The position numbers and the translations under genes are program-made. The notes below the pieces were generated by a model that was not told the origin of the DNA, made no database searches, and worked only from the letters and a program-made list of their open reading frames with translations. DNA of 37,528 nt, from NCBI GenBank assembly GCA_021823405.1, contig JAKAOA010000011.1, positions 1 to 37,528 on the forward strand, in the 5' to 3' direction. The DNA comes from Bacteroidota bacterium. GTDB lineage: Bacteria; Bacteroidota; Bacteroidia; JABEUT01. Within the stretch, counting starts at the first letter, position 1; every line of letters begins with the position of its first letter. Of the stretch, positions 30,403-37,528 are shown in pieces.

Positions 30403-31422
30403 CTATTCCCGTTCATGAGTAAAGTAGGTGGAACTCTGAAGCAATTTTCCGAAAACGTAATATTGAATTATGACGAAATCTTTTCCGTTCACCAGCGCAT
30501 ACATGCGGTCGGGATCGTATTTGTAAGCGATGCCGTATTTGTCTTTATCCTTTTCGGGCGTATTGCGGTGGAACAGTTTTATCTCATCCCTTTTACCGGC
30601 TGTATCAAGTACGGTAATAATGGCGAAGGGACCGGAATTTATTATGGAATCTTTTTTTGATGTGCCCGCTTCGGCTTCCCACGACAAGGTTTGATAGTAT
30701 GTAAGGTACTGCTTTACTGCAACTGTATCGAACGCTGGAATGTTCCGTTTTGTCATGGGATCGCTCATGGCAAAGCGGTTTCTGCCAAGTATGGTTATTG
30801 CAAATCCCGAATCGGATTGCGGATAATCAACCTGCACCGATTTTAGTTGGTAGGGGTAGCATCGAAGAATGGTACGGTCGCGCCAGTCGGTTTCAGAAAT
30901 AAAATAACGGCTGGTCAGGTATCCGTCGAAACCCGGTATGTACATAATATAGGGCTGGGAATAATTTACACCGGTGCGATGGTTGGCAAGCAGCATAAAC
31001 GTGCCTGTCTGGTCTTGGGTAGGTCCGCCTACGTAATACATTTTTACCCGTTTGTCGCCCATATAAATTTCCACTTTTGTGGCGTTGCTTGCCAGGTTCT
31101 TCACCACTGTAGGGAAACCGCGCGGGTCAATCAGGTTTTTAACCGCTAACATTTTAATAGTAACCAAAAGGTTATTTATACAATCCTGACGAGCGATATA
31201 ATGCCCGTTCACCATCCATTCGCCTCCATTTACCCGCGTTAATGTTACAGAGTTGTTTCTCTTGTCGGCAATAAAGATTTTTGTAATGGAGCCGGTGTCG
31301 GCTACGGCAAAGTCGTTATCCTGCTCGCCGAGAGTGCTGAAACCACCGCCGAAGAACAGATAATATAAGGAGGCAAGGATAAGTGCTATAACAATGATAA
31401 GCGTTAAGCGTTTTTTCTTCAT
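30403..31422 (-). CDS. DUF4340 domain membrane-anchored protein
   Basis: The protein starts with a membrane anchor (MKKKRLTLIIVIALILASLYYLFF) and continues with the DUF4340 region: FAVADTGSITKIFIADKRNNSVTLTRVNGGEWMVNGHYIARQDCINNLL. This family is often encoded beside ABC-type gliding or export genes (GldF/GldG-like) in other bacteria, but no such genes are here. The open frame extends 51 codons further upstream, but those codons lie beyond a perfect -7 box (31428-31435), so I place the start at 31422 (339 aa). The -7 box ends only 5 bp before the ATG, so the mRNA is probably leaderless. Function is unknown. Confidence 0.8.
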   Translation of the reverse strand: MKKKRLTLIIVIALILASLYYLFFGGGFSTLGEQDNDFAVADTGSITKIFIADKRNNSVTLTRVNGGEWMVNGHYIARQDCINNLLVTIKMLAVKNLIDPRGFPTVVKNLASNATKVEIYMGDKRVKMYYVGGPTQDQTGTFMLLANHRTGVNYSQPYIMYIPGFDGYLTSRYFISETDWRDRTILRCYPYQLKSVQVDYPQSDSGFAITILGRNRFAMSDPMTKRNIPAFDTVAVKQYLTYYQTLSWEAEAGTSKKDSIINSGPFAIITVLDTAGKRDEIKLFHRNTPEKDKDKYGIAYKYDPDRMYALVNGKDFVIIQYYVFGKLLQSSTYFTHERE

Positions 31423-31427
31423 GGCTC

Positions 31428-31435
31428 CAAAGATA
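31428..31435 (-). promoter_or_regulatory. -7 box of the DUF4340 gene, implying a leaderless mRNA
   Basis: The minus strand reads TATCTTTG followed by GAGCC and the ATG. Since the start of transcription falls about 5-7 nt after this box in Bacteroidota, it would coincide with the start codon. Confidence 0.55.
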
Positions 31436-31518
31436 GGTGTTTTAACTGTTTGCATAAAGCGCCTTATTCTCGAATAGCCGGTAGATGGCGTTTTACGTTC
31501 GTAACTTGTCCGGTGTTC

Positions 31519-31546
31519 TTGTTTTAAGGTTATTATTTTATCTTTG
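31519..31546 (+). promoter_or_regulatory. Promoter of clpS
   Basis: TTG (31519-31521), a 17-bp spacer and TATCTTTG (31539-31546) match the Bacteroidota consensus. The leader to the ATG at 31565 would be about 12 nt. Confidence 0.7.
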
Positions 31547-31564
31547 CACCCAATTTTTTGAGCA

Positions 31565-31840
31565 ATGAGCAACACAGTTACAGAGAAAAAAATAAAAGGG
31601 AAAACGTTGGCGGAAGAGGTTTACACCCTTATATTGCACAACGACGATGTTCATACGTTTAATATGGTGATTAAGTCGCTGGTTAAAGTATGCAGGCATA
31701 CGCCAGAACAGGCGGAACAGTGCGCCTGGATTGTGCATTATAAGGGTAAATGCGATGTAAAAAGAGGCGCATTAAACTCTATTACCCCTATGTTCGAGGC
31801 ATTGTGCGAGAGAGGTTTATCGGTAACGATTGAAGCATAA
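31565..31840 (+). CDS. clpS: ATP-dependent Clp protease adaptor ClpS
   Basis: ClpS delivers N-degron substrates to ClpAP/ClpCP. The 91-aa protein has a short charged N-terminal extension, then the core YTLILHNDDVHTFNMVIKSLVKVCRHTPEQAEQCAWIVHYKGKCDVKRG: the NDD motif and the His-containing pocket residues of ClpS are intact. The ending SVTIEA is typical. Start codon and promoter agree. The DinB-family gene follows after only 2 bp, so they form one unit. Confidence 0.93.
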   Translation: MSNTVTEKKIKGKTLAEEVYTLILHNDDVHTFNMVIKSLVKVCRHTPEQAEQCAWIVHYKGKCDVKRGALNSITPMFEALCERGLSVTIEA

Positions 31841-31842
31841 AT

Positions 31843-32277
31843 ATGTCGGCGGAACTGATAAAACTTTACTCGTCGGTAGATAGGGCATTAAAGATGAACC
31901 TACAGGGCATAACCCATGCAGACAGCATTCGGTATATTGAAAACTGCAATTCAATAAACTGGATTGTGGGGCATATTGTAGTTTACAGGAATGTAGTACT
32001 TAATTTGATGGGAATGCAGCCCGTTACACCCGAAAGAATTAAAACCCTGTACGAAAGGGGCAGCAAAATGATGACCGATGCAGAAGGAGCCGAAGACCTT
32101 ACAACACTTTTGAAATTCTTTGACGAATCGCAACTAAAAATAATGGAAGGCGCAGCTAAAACCTACCCGACTGATATAACTGAAAAACTTATCCAATATG
32201 GATTTCATGAGGGCTACCACGTGGGACAAGTGGCTATTATGCGAAAACTGATAGGCAAAGAAGGCGCTATTAAATAA
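31843..32277 (+). CDS. DinB-family protein (four-helix bundle)
   Basis: The 144-aa sequence has the DinB/YfiT-like pattern of three metal-binding histidines on a four-helix bundle: INWIVGHIVVYRN (first His), and GFHEGYHVGQVAIMRKLIG with two more. Members are metal-dependent enzymes of diverse, mostly unknown reactions, often acting on small thiols such as bacillithiol. It follows clpS by 2 bp and is likely co-translated. I infer no specific substrate. Confidence 0.85.
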   Translation: MSAELIKLYSSVDRALKMNLQGITHADSIRYIENCNSINWIVGHIVVYRNVVLNLMGMQPVTPERIKTLYERGSKMMTDAEGAEDLTTLLKFFDESQLKIMEGAAKTYPTDITEKLIQYGFHEGYHVGQVAIMRKLIGKEGAIK

Positions 32278-32330
32278 TATAGAGAGAAGACGAAAGATAG
32301 ATTACTTATAATTCATAGTAACCTAAAAAG

Positions 32331-32404
32331 GGTCCCGTAGCTTAACTGGATAGAGCATCTGACTACGGATCAGAAGGTTGGGGGTTCGACTCCCTCCGGG
32401 ACCA
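32331..32404 (+). tRNA. tRNA-Arg (anticodon ACG)
   Basis: A complete cloverleaf is seen: acceptor GGTCCCG/CGGGACC, D-arm GCTTAACTGGATAGAGC, anticodon arm TCTGA-CTACGGA-TCAGA with anticodon ACG, and T-arm GGGGG-TTCGACT-CCCTC. The discriminator is A and CCA is encoded directly after (32405-32407). The anticodon loop has the normal seven bases, in contrast with the tRNA-like gene at 16811. Confidence 0.97.
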
Positions 32405-32547
32405 CCAAAGCAGACAAAGGATTGAAGAAATTCAGCTCCTTTTAATTTTTATCATTTGCACAAAATTTGCAGAAAAGCGAGAGCTATTTTTAATACCAAA
32501 GTAGGAATGGAAAAGGACTCTACTACTAATAAGCATTCCTTCGAATA

Positions 32548-32612
32548 TCCACAAAGTTAAAGGCAGGGCAAACAGCCGAACCTGTCAACCGGCTTTTGCA
32601 GCATAAATTTAT
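32548..32612 (+). repeat. 65-bp direct repeat, copy 1
   Basis: This copy differs from 33605-33669 in one base only (A at 32600, T at 33657). It holds a 10-bp stem with one bulged C (GCAAACAGCCG at 32568-32578 and CGGCTTTTGC at 32590-32599, 11-base loop). It lies 2 bp beyond the stop of the membrane-protein gene. The remaining spacer 32408-32547 shows nothing further that I can name. Confidence 0.85.
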
Positions 32613-32614
32613 AT

Positions 32615-33529
32615 TTATATTTTTAAAACGATCTTTACCAAATTGATAATTGCAGGATATACAAATGCTGCTGGAAAAATAATCGTAACGAATTTCAACC
32701 AAAATTTATAGAAGTGCAACTTTGATTCATATTTTCCAAAACCCAGAACATTCGTTGGGCAAAAAATAGATATTGCCATTGCAATCAAGGAATAATATAT
32801 TATTGTTCGCGCTTTATTATTGAATACCAGTTGACTTGATAAATTTGAAGGCGTATAATCTGATTCAATTTTAAGAATCAATTCTTCTGCTTGTTTTTCA
32901 TTATCTTGTGTAATACCGTTAGCAACCAAAGTATGTGCTTGTTTTTTAAGATCATTTTTATAAATTTCTTCTGGAGTTTTGTATAGATTTTCGAGAGAGA
33001 AAAAAAACGTAACTAAAGAAATCAAAAACAATAAAGTTGCAGTCGATTTCCATAATTCGTATACTTTCCAGGGTTTATTTTTTCTGATCCATTTTTCTAT
33101 CTCATAATTTAATTCCTCCTTTATCTCAGTATCAAAAGAATCCAAATTATATTGAAGGTCCCCGTTTTCACTTAATTCAAGTACAAAAGAATTATTATTT
33201 CCGATCTTAAAACTGAGACCCATTTCTTTTGGTTTAAAGCCTTTCAATTTAGGGTCTTTGAGCAATCCTTTAATTGATTTATCCACTAACCTTATTTCAT
33301 CATTTGAAATAAAATAACAAACCTTATAAGGTTTAGCCTCCTTTAATGTTTCAATGTAAGATTTACTCTTTTCACCTTCTTTTTCAATTATTGCTATTTC
33401 CTTACTGTAAGAAGTAGTTAATTTTTCGCAGACATTTTCGAATACTAAATCTAGAACCTCAAGTTCTTCAACTCCAAGTAGCCAAGGCCCTTTACGTTTG
33501 GTTTCCTTTGGTAAATAAATCTCTCCCAT
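32615..33529 (-). CDS. Hypothetical membrane protein, 304 aa, between direct repeats
   Basis: I recognise no family. The N-terminal half is soluble and Lys/Glu-rich (GEIYLPKETKRKGPWLLGVEELEVLDLVFENV). Three membrane segments follow: STATLLFLISLVTFFFSL, TIIYYSLIAMAISIFC and FVTIIFPAAFVYPAIINLVKIVL. The loop between the first two is rich in Lys, Gln and Glu. The frame is open to 33592, but a minus-strand -7 box (33539-33546) lies between that ATG and the ATG at 33529, so the shorter form is preferred and would be nearly leaderless. It is AT-rich relative to its neighbours and is bounded by 65-bp direct repeats, suggesting acquisition as a cassette. Confidence 0.6.
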   Translation of the reverse strand: MGEIYLPKETKRKGPWLLGVEELEVLDLVFENVCEKLTTSYSKEIAIIEKEGEKSKSYIETLKEAKPYKVCYFISNDEIRLVDKSIKGLLKDPKLKGFKPKEMGLSFKIGNNNSFVLELSENGDLQYNLDSFDTEIKEELNYEIEKWIRKNKPWKVYELWKSTATLLFLISLVTFFFSLENLYKTPEEIYKNDLKKQAHTLVANGITQDNEKQAEELILKIESDYTPSNLSSQLVFNNKARTIIYYSLIAMAISIFCPTNVLGFGKYESKLHFYKFWLKFVTIIFPAAFVYPAIINLVKIVLKI

Positions 33530-33538
33530 ACTATAATA

Positions 33539-33546
33539 CAAATGTA
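33539..33546 (-). promoter_or_regulatory. -7 box of the 304-aa membrane-protein gene
   Basis: The minus strand reads TACATTTG; it ends 9 bp before the ATG at 33529. No TTG is seen at the -33 position. Confidence 0.5.
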
Positions 33547-33604
33547 TAGTTATCTTATTGATTTTGCATTGATTTTTTAGAATTACATTCAATTACTTCG
33601 CTTC

Positions 33605-33669
33605 TCCACAAAGTTAAAGGCAGGGCAAACAGCCGAACCTGTCAACCGGCTTTTGCTGCATAAATTTAT
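33605..33669 (+). repeat. 65-bp direct repeat, copy 2
   Basis: 64 of 65 bases match copy 1, and the two copies are exactly 1057 bp apart. Unlike copy 1, this copy is followed by sequence able to pair with it (see the folded region 33616-33762). Confidence 0.85.
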
Positions 33670-33762
33670 TCCACAGTCCGGTTGCCCTCATAACAGCCCT
33701 GAAATTCGGTGACAGAACCGTCCTGCCTTTCTGCTTTGCGGATAACCGTCCCGAATGTCTCG
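33616..33762 (+). ncRNA. Candidate structured RNA region
   Basis: AAAGGCAGG (33616-33624) pairs with CCTGCCTTT (33722-33730), enclosing the bulged hairpin of repeat copy 2. CAACCGG (33643-33649), part of that hairpin, can instead pair with CCGGTTG (33678-33684), so two exclusive folds are possible. A further stem GTCCCGA/TCGGGAC follows near 33748-33766, just before a small reading frame. I match this to no known riboswitch, RNase P, tmRNA or intron core. It may be an RNA, a leader, or an old mobile-element end. Confidence 0.4.
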
Positions 33763-33783
33763 GGACATAAAACCAAAATTACC

Positions 33784-33975
33784 ATGAAAAACAAGAAGCA
33801 GTTATTACAGGACATTACCGGGTTAAAAGTTACCTTTATAAGACAGTATATTTTAATGAGGAGACAAAATAATGTTAAAACCGGCTCATTTCCAACATTT
33901 TGCAATGGGAGCTATCAACAATTGGCAGTATTCTCGCAATATATGAGCATAGGATTGGTAACAGATTATAATTAA
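33784..33975 (+). CDS. Small doubtful ORF, 63 aa
   Basis: An ATG after the folded region opens a 63-codon frame, beginning MKNKKQLLQDITGLK and ending VTDYN. The start looks like a natural basic N-terminus, the rest has no recognisable pattern. There is no -7 box nearby and no Shine-Dalgarno. It may be a leader peptide, a remnant, or chance. The frame is open further upstream, but that part would run through the stems. Confidence 0.25.
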   Translation: MKNKKQLLQDITGLKVTFIRQYILMRRQNNVKTGSFPTFCNGSYQQLAVFSQYMSIGLVTDYN

Positions 33976-34000
33976 CCAACCACTATTCCAACTCTACTCG

Positions 34001-34564
34001 TTATTTCTTCCTCTTCCTCCAGCAGTCGTCAATATGGTCATCCACCATTCCGGTGGCCTGCATAAATGCATAGCAGATGGTAGAACCCCTGAATTTGAAT
34101 CCGCGTTTGCCCATGTCTTTACTCATAGCATCGCTCTCCGGTGTAAACGCCGGTATTTTGCTTAACGATTTACGGCTGTTCACCTTGGTTTTACCCTTCA
34201 CAAACCCCCACACATAGCTGTCGAACGTACCGAATTCCTTCTGTATGGCAAGAAAGCAACGGGCGTTGTTCACGGCGGCTTCTATCTTCAAACGGTTACG
34301 TATAATGCCTTCGTCAGCCATCAGCCGCTCTATTTTTCTCCGGTCAAAGAGGGCTATTTTTTTTGGGTCAAATCCGGCAAACGCCTTCCGGAAGTTCTCC
34401 CGCTTCTTCAATACGGTCAGCCAGCTTAACCCCGCCTGAAAACTTTCGAGTATCAAAAACTCAAACAACTTCCGGTCGTCGTGAACTGGCGTCCCCCATT
34501 CCCTATCGTGATAATCTATATAGAGCGGCTCTTTAAGGCACCATGCGCAACGTATTTTGTCCAT
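34001..34564 (-). CDS. tag: DNA-3-methyladenine glycosylase I
   Basis: Tag removes 3-methyladenine from alkylated DNA as the first step of base-excision repair. The 187-aa protein carries the zinc-site residues at both ends: CAWC and YHDREWGTPVHDD at the N-terminus, DDHIDDCW at the C-terminus, with the family pattern ILESFQAGLSWLTVLKKRENFRKAFAGFDP in between. Length is normal. It stands alone, diverging from pepT. Confidence 0.95.
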   Translation of the reverse strand: MDKIRCAWCLKEPLYIDYHDREWGTPVHDDRKLFEFLILESFQAGLSWLTVLKKRENFRKAFAGFDPKKIALFDRRKIERLMADEGIIRNRLKIEAAVNNARCFLAIQKEFGTFDSYVWGFVKGKTKVNSRKSLSKIPAFTPESDAMSKDMGKRGFKFRGSTICYAFMQATGMVDDHIDDCWRKRKK

Positions 34565-34635
34565 GAATGCAAATCGTTTTTAAATTATGCTAAAAATAAT
34601 AACATTTATCCAATCACTACCTTATTCATCTTTCC

Positions 34636-34643
34636 TATTTTTG
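34636..34643 (+). promoter_or_regulatory. -7 box of pepT
   Basis: TATTTTTG fits TAnnTTTG; the leader to the ATG at 34681 would be about 32 nt. No clear -33 TTG is seen. Confidence 0.55.
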
Positions 34644-34680
34644 TCTCAACGTTAAACTCATCACCATTAAATTCAGGAAT

Positions 34681-35922
34681 ATGATAGCCGGCGAATCTGT
34701 TTTAAAGCGCTTTTTAAACTATGTGAAAATCGACACCCAGTCAGACCCCGAATCGTCTTCCTGCCCCTCAACCGCAAAGCAAAAGATACTCGGAAAGCTT
34801 TTGGCGGAAGAACTGAAAGCGCTGGGTGTAGCGGATGCCGAGCTCGATGAATTCGGATATGTGTATGGCACTATTCCGGCTACAAGCGATAAAAAAGTAG
34901 CCACACTTTGCTTCTGTTCTCACATGGACACATCGCCCGACTGCACCGGAGCGAACGTAAACCCGGTGGTGCATAAAAAATACAACGGCGAAGATATCCG
35001 GTTGCCGAATGATAAAACCCAGATACTCACCCCTGCCGCCCATCCCGACTTGCTCAACCAGATTGGAAACGATATTGTTACCGCCGACGGAACAACCCTG
35101 CTCGGCGCCGACAATAAGGCGGGGCTAGCGGAAATAATGGCTGCAGCCGAATATCTTATGCGCCATCCGGAAGTAAAACACGGCAGGATTCGCATACTCT
35201 TCACACCCGATGAAGAAATAGGCAGAGGCGTTGATAAGGTGAACATGAATAAACTCGCCGCCGATTTCGGATACACCATGGATGGCGAAACGCTGGGACA
35301 TATTGAAGCGGAAAATTTTTCCGCCGACTCCGTTAAAATAACCGTTACCGGCGTAAGCGTGCATCCCGGATTCGCCAGAGGGAAAATGGAAAACGCCATC
35401 AAGATTGTGTCGGAGATAGCCGCCCTCCTGCCGAAAGATAAGCTCTCGCCCGAATCTACATCGGGCATGGAGGGATTTATACATCCCACATCCATCAGCG
35501 GCACGCTTGAAAAAGCCGCGATGAACTTCATAGTACGCGATTTTGAAGAGTCAGGGCTAAAAGCGGCGGAGGATACACTTCGCCGGATAACCATTCAGGT
35601 GATGAAGAATTATCCAAACTCAACATTCGATTTTGCTGTAACGGAACAGTACCGCAATATGAGACAGGTGATTGAAAAACACCCACGGGTTGTGCAATAT
35701 GCCGCCGAAGCGATGAAACGCGCGGACATAAAGGTCCGCTACGAGGCAATACGCGGCGGCACCGACGGCGCCCGCCTCTCATTCATGGGATTGCCCTGCC
35801 CCAATATATTTGCCGGTGAACACGCCTTTCACGGCAAACAGGAATGGGTGAGCGTTCAGGATATGCAGAAAGCGGCGGAGGTAATTGTCAATATCTGTAA
35901 GGTGTGGGAAGAAAAAGCTTGA
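34681..35922 (+). CDS. pepT: Peptidase T (tripeptide aminopeptidase)
   Basis: PepT is a cytoplasmic M20-family zinc enzyme that removes the N-terminal residue of tripeptides. The 413-aa sequence has the metal and catalytic motifs in order: CFCSHMDTSPD, LLGADNKAGLAEI, LFTPDEEIGRG, YTMDGETLGHIEAENFSAD, and the C-terminal GGTDGARLSFMGLPCPNIFAGEHAFHGKQEWV with the last metal His. All are intact and length is normal for the family (about 410 aa). A strong terminator overlaps the end of the convergent sufT gene. Confidence 0.95.
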   Translation: MIAGESVLKRFLNYVKIDTQSDPESSSCPSTAKQKILGKLLAEELKALGVADAELDEFGYVYGTIPATSDKKVATLCFCSHMDTSPDCTGANVNPVVHKKYNGEDIRLPNDKTQILTPAAHPDLLNQIGNDIVTADGTTLLGADNKAGLAEIMAAAEYLMRHPEVKHGRIRILFTPDEEIGRGVDKVNMNKLAADFGYTMDGETLGHIEAENFSADSVKITVTGVSVHPGFARGKMENAIKIVSEIAALLPKDKLSPESTSGMEGFIHPTSISGTLEKAAMNFIVRDFEESGLKAAEDTLRRITIQVMKNYPNSTFDFAVTEQYRNMRQVIEKHPRVVQYAAEAMKRADIKVRYEAIRGGTDGARLSFMGLPCPNIFAGEHAFHGKQEWVSVQDMQKAAEVIVNICKVWEEKA

Positions 35923-35926
35923 GGAA

Positions 35927-35949
35927 GGCGATAACTTATCGCCATTTTT
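35927..35949 (+). terminator. Terminator between pepT and sufT (convergent)
   Basis: GGCGATAA and TTATCGCC pair around a single C (in practice a 6-bp stem with AACTT loop), followed by ATTTTT. It lies 5 bp past the pepT stop and reaches the sufT stop. Confidence 0.65.
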
Positions 35950-36278
35950 CACATAAAGCCCAGTTCCAGCTGCGCCACTTCGCTCATCATCTCCTTTGTC
36001 CAAGGCGGGTCGAATGTGAGTTCAATTTTTGCCGCCGATACCCCCCCCACTTCTTTTATCTTCTGCTCCACTTCGGCGGGTAGCGATTCCGCCACCGGAC
36101 AAGATGGCGATGTGAGCGTCATCAATACCTTCACTTCGCTATTCTCGTTTACATTCACCTCGTAAATAAGCCCAAGTTCCCATATATCAACCGGTATTTC
36201 GGGGTCGAAGCAGGTCTTTAGCATATCAATTACTTTGGTGCTAAGTTCCTCGTTTTTGGTATTTATTACGGTCGGCAT
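35949..36278 (-). CDS. sufT: SufT-like MIP18/DUF59 protein for Fe-S assembly
   Basis: The 109-aa protein is a single DUF59 domain: MLKTCFDPEIPVDIWELGLIYEV and LMTLTSPSCPVAESLPAEVEQKIKEV, with the conserved Cys in SPSCP. Such proteins help mature iron-sulfur proteins. Placement 5 bp after sufE, in the same direction, supports an Fe-S role. AGAAGAA upstream of its ATG may act as ribosome site. No sufBCDS genes are within the window. Confidence 0.88.
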   Translation of the reverse strand: MPTVINTKNEELSTKVIDMLKTCFDPEIPVDIWELGLIYEVNVNENSEVKVLMTLTSPSCPVAESLPAEVEQKIKEVGGVSAAKIELTFDPPWTKEMMSEVAQLELGFM

Positions 36279-36283
36279 TTCTT

Positions 36284-36706
36284 CTAATTATTTATTAACT
36301 TATGGGCAAGGGCATCCATTTTTATCTGTTTTATCATGGCATTTAGTCCGTTGGAACGAGTGGGTGAAAGATGTTCATGAAGCCCAATTTTATCAATAAA
36401 GTCCAAATTGGCGTTCACTATTTCTTCGGGCGTATGCCCCGTAAATACCCTTATTACAAGACCGATAAGCCCCTTGGTAATTATGGCATCGCTGTCGGCT
36501 GTAAAATAAATCCTGCCGTCTTTTACTTCGGCATGCAGCCATACTTTGCTTTGACATCCCTTTATCTCATGGGCTTCATCTTTGAACCGTTTGTCTATTT
36601 CAGGTATGGAGTTTCCTATCCCGATGATGTGTTCATATTTCTCCATCCAGTCCTGGAATATTTCAAATTCCTCCACTATCTCCTGTTCTGTTTCTGCAAT
36701 GGTCAT
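36284..36706 (-). CDS. sufE: SufE sulfur-transfer protein
   Basis: SufE accepts persulfide sulfur from SufS and passes it to the SufBCD scaffold. The acceptor Cys lies in HEIKGCQSKVW and is residue 51 when the start is put at 36706, as in E. coli SufE. The frame is open to an ATG at 36739, but the -7 box at 36724-36731 lies within that extension, so the shorter 140-aa form is preferred. RFKDEAHEI and LGLVIRVFTGHTPEEIVNA are further family patterns. It forms a unit with sufT. Confidence 0.92.
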   Translation of the reverse strand: MTIAETEQEIVEEFEIFQDWMEKYEHIIGIGNSIPEIDKRFKDEAHEIKGCQSKVWLHAEVKDGRIYFTADSDAIITKGLIGLVIRVFTGHTPEEIVNANLDFIDKIGLHEHLSPTRSNGLNAMIKQIKMDALAHKLINN

Positions 36707-36723
36707 ACCATGTTGTAAACAAG

Positions 36724-36731
36724 CAAAATTA
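36724..36731 (-). promoter_or_regulatory. -7 box of sufE-sufT
   Basis: The minus strand reads TAATTTTG; the start codon at 36706 is 18 bp downstream. The remaining spacer 36740-37011 has only an 8-bp inverted repeat CATATCCG/CGGATATG with a long loop and no gene that I can support. Confidence 0.5.
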
Positions 36732-37011
36732 TATTGCAAATTTAAGCAATATTGGGCTTGTAAAGGGAAAATAGAAGAAACAGTTAATCAAGGATCATAC
36801 TCCATATTAGGTATTGCCCGTTATCAATAATCCCTATCCATCCTATTAGGTGAATTAGTTATACCTGGTAACAGCAATAAAATGGTGTCGAAGGTGGAAT
36901 AATACGGATGATTAGCCAGCTTACCGCCCTGCGGAAAAACGACCATATCCGCTCTGTTTCTTTTGCGTAATGACCATTTTAATTCTTTATCGGATATGAG
37001 GAGAGAGGTAT

Positions 37012-37528
37012 TTAGCCGTCCATTCGAGGTTCCAGTTCCATCTCTTTTCCCTTTTCACGCATGAACTTTAACGCCGCTTCACGTTGATTGGGTATTATGC
37101 CCGACAATATGGCTTGGCGGATCGCCTCCTTTAATATCCCCACCTGCAGCGAGGGCGAAATATTAAAATATCTCATAATGTCTTCTCCCGTGACAGGGGG
37201 TTGCCAATTACGAAGATGGTCCTTCTCCTCCACTTCCAGCAGTTTTTGTCTTACCAACTCAAAGTTTTGCAGATACTTCTTCTGTTTTCTCGAGTCCTTG
37301 GTTGTAATATCCGCCTCGCAGAGCATCATCAAGTCGTCTATATCGTCTCCGGCTTCCATAAGCAGGCGGCGCACCGCAGAATCGGTTACCTTTTCCTGCG
37401 CCAGTACAATTGGGCGCAGGTGTAACAATACCAATTTCTGAACGTATTTCATTTTTTCGTTGAGGGGCAGCTTAAGATGTGCAAAAATGATAGGCACCAT
37501 TCTTGCACCTTTGTCTTCATGACAGATC
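37012..37528 (-). CDS. cca: CCA tRNA nucleotidyltransferase, HD-domain type (5' partial)
   Basis: Only the C-terminal part is in the window; the frame continues through the right edge, so the ATG at 37500 is internal. The first visible residues [37 protein letters not shown] are characteristic of the HD-domain region of Bacteroidota CCA-adding enzymes, and the tail [42 protein letters not shown] is the usual C-terminal helix set. The enzyme adds or repairs CCA at tRNA 3' ends; this suits a genome where the island tRNA-like gene lacks encoded CCA. Nucleotidyltransferase motifs lie beyond the window. Confidence 0.87.
   Translation of the reverse strand, partial: ICHEDKGARMVPIIFAHLKLPLNEKMKYVQKLVLLHLRPIVLAQEKVTDSAVRRLLMEAGDDIDDLMMLCEADITTKDSRKQKKYLQNFELVRQKLLEVEEKDHLRNWQPPVTGEDIMRYFNISPSLQVGILKEAIRQAILSGIIPNQREAALKFMREKGKEMELEPRMDG

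Noticed and set aside
32548-33669. 65-bp repeats as integron attC sites
   Set aside because: They fold with an extrahelical base, but neither strand carries the RYYYAAC and GTTRRRY core boxes in the right places, and there is no integrase in the window.
33709-33783. Extension of the 63-aa ORF upstream to 33709
   Set aside because: The added codons run through the GC-rich stems of the folded region and show no protein-like pattern.
36945-36998. CATATCCG/CGGATATG inverted repeat as an operator or terminator
   Set aside because: Arms of only 8 bp with a loop of about 45 bases and no T-run or promoter next to it; too weak to support.

Overview
The window is a 37.5-kb piece of a Bacteroidota chromosome, probably a Sphingobacteriales/Chitinophagales-like environmental lineage. 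The signs are: perfect or near-perfect Bacteroidota -7 boxes (TAnnTTTG) in front of many genes and few Shine-Dalgarno sites; a cargo protein with a type IX secretion (T9SS) type A sorting domain; a PorE-like T9SS protein; and families typical of the phylum (DUF4270, DUF4340, a stand-alone N-terminal glycogen-synthase-like protein). I can name the phylum with good confidence but not the genus.

Layout. 1-4458: rod-shape and peptidoglycan operon mreC (5' end outside the window), mreD, PBP2, rodA. 4496-6085: NAD(P)HX repair enzyme on the opposite strand. 6292-10459: two envelope proteins combining TPR and OmpA-like parts, the second PorE-like. 10575-13312: PAP2-type membrane phosphatase, two divergent small conserved hypotheticals, murF. 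13313-13674: a GC-rich structured intergenic repeat. 13675-14649: T9SS cargo protein. 14692-20665: accessory island (below). 20720-26818: NeuD-like acetyltransferase, superoxide dismutase, TM2 protein, glmS, DUF4270 lipoprotein, glycogen-synthase-like protein. 27182-32404: lipid A type acyltransferase, fatty-acid desaturase, dnaN, DUF4340 protein, clpS, DinB-family protein, tRNA-Arg(ACG). 32548-33975: one membrane-protein gene between 65-bp direct repeats, then an RNA-like folded region. 34001-37528: tag, pepT, sufE-sufT, and the 3' part of a CCA-adding enzyme gene.

The most unusual region is 14692-20665. It is bounded by inverted repeats that are identical over 34 bp and similar over about 76 bp. 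It is visibly more AT-rich than the surroundings. It carries an IS1595-type DDE transposase, a tRNA-Arg-like gene with an eight-base anticodon loop just upstream of the transposase, a DUF3800 protein, a Beta-protein (sce7725 family)/sce7726 nuclease-like pair in convergent overlap, and three small unknown proteins. Several short promoter-plus-hairpin units look like small RNAs. One of them starts with 15 bases complementary to the anticodon arm of the tRNA-like gene and also matches its D-arm; that RNA and the tRNA-transposase unit diverge from a shared spacer holding two near-perfect palindromes. I read the island as a transposon with passenger defence-like genes and possible tRNA/anti-tRNA RNA regulation. 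The repeats, palindromes, complementarity and -7 boxes are seen directly; mobility, transcription and function are inferred.
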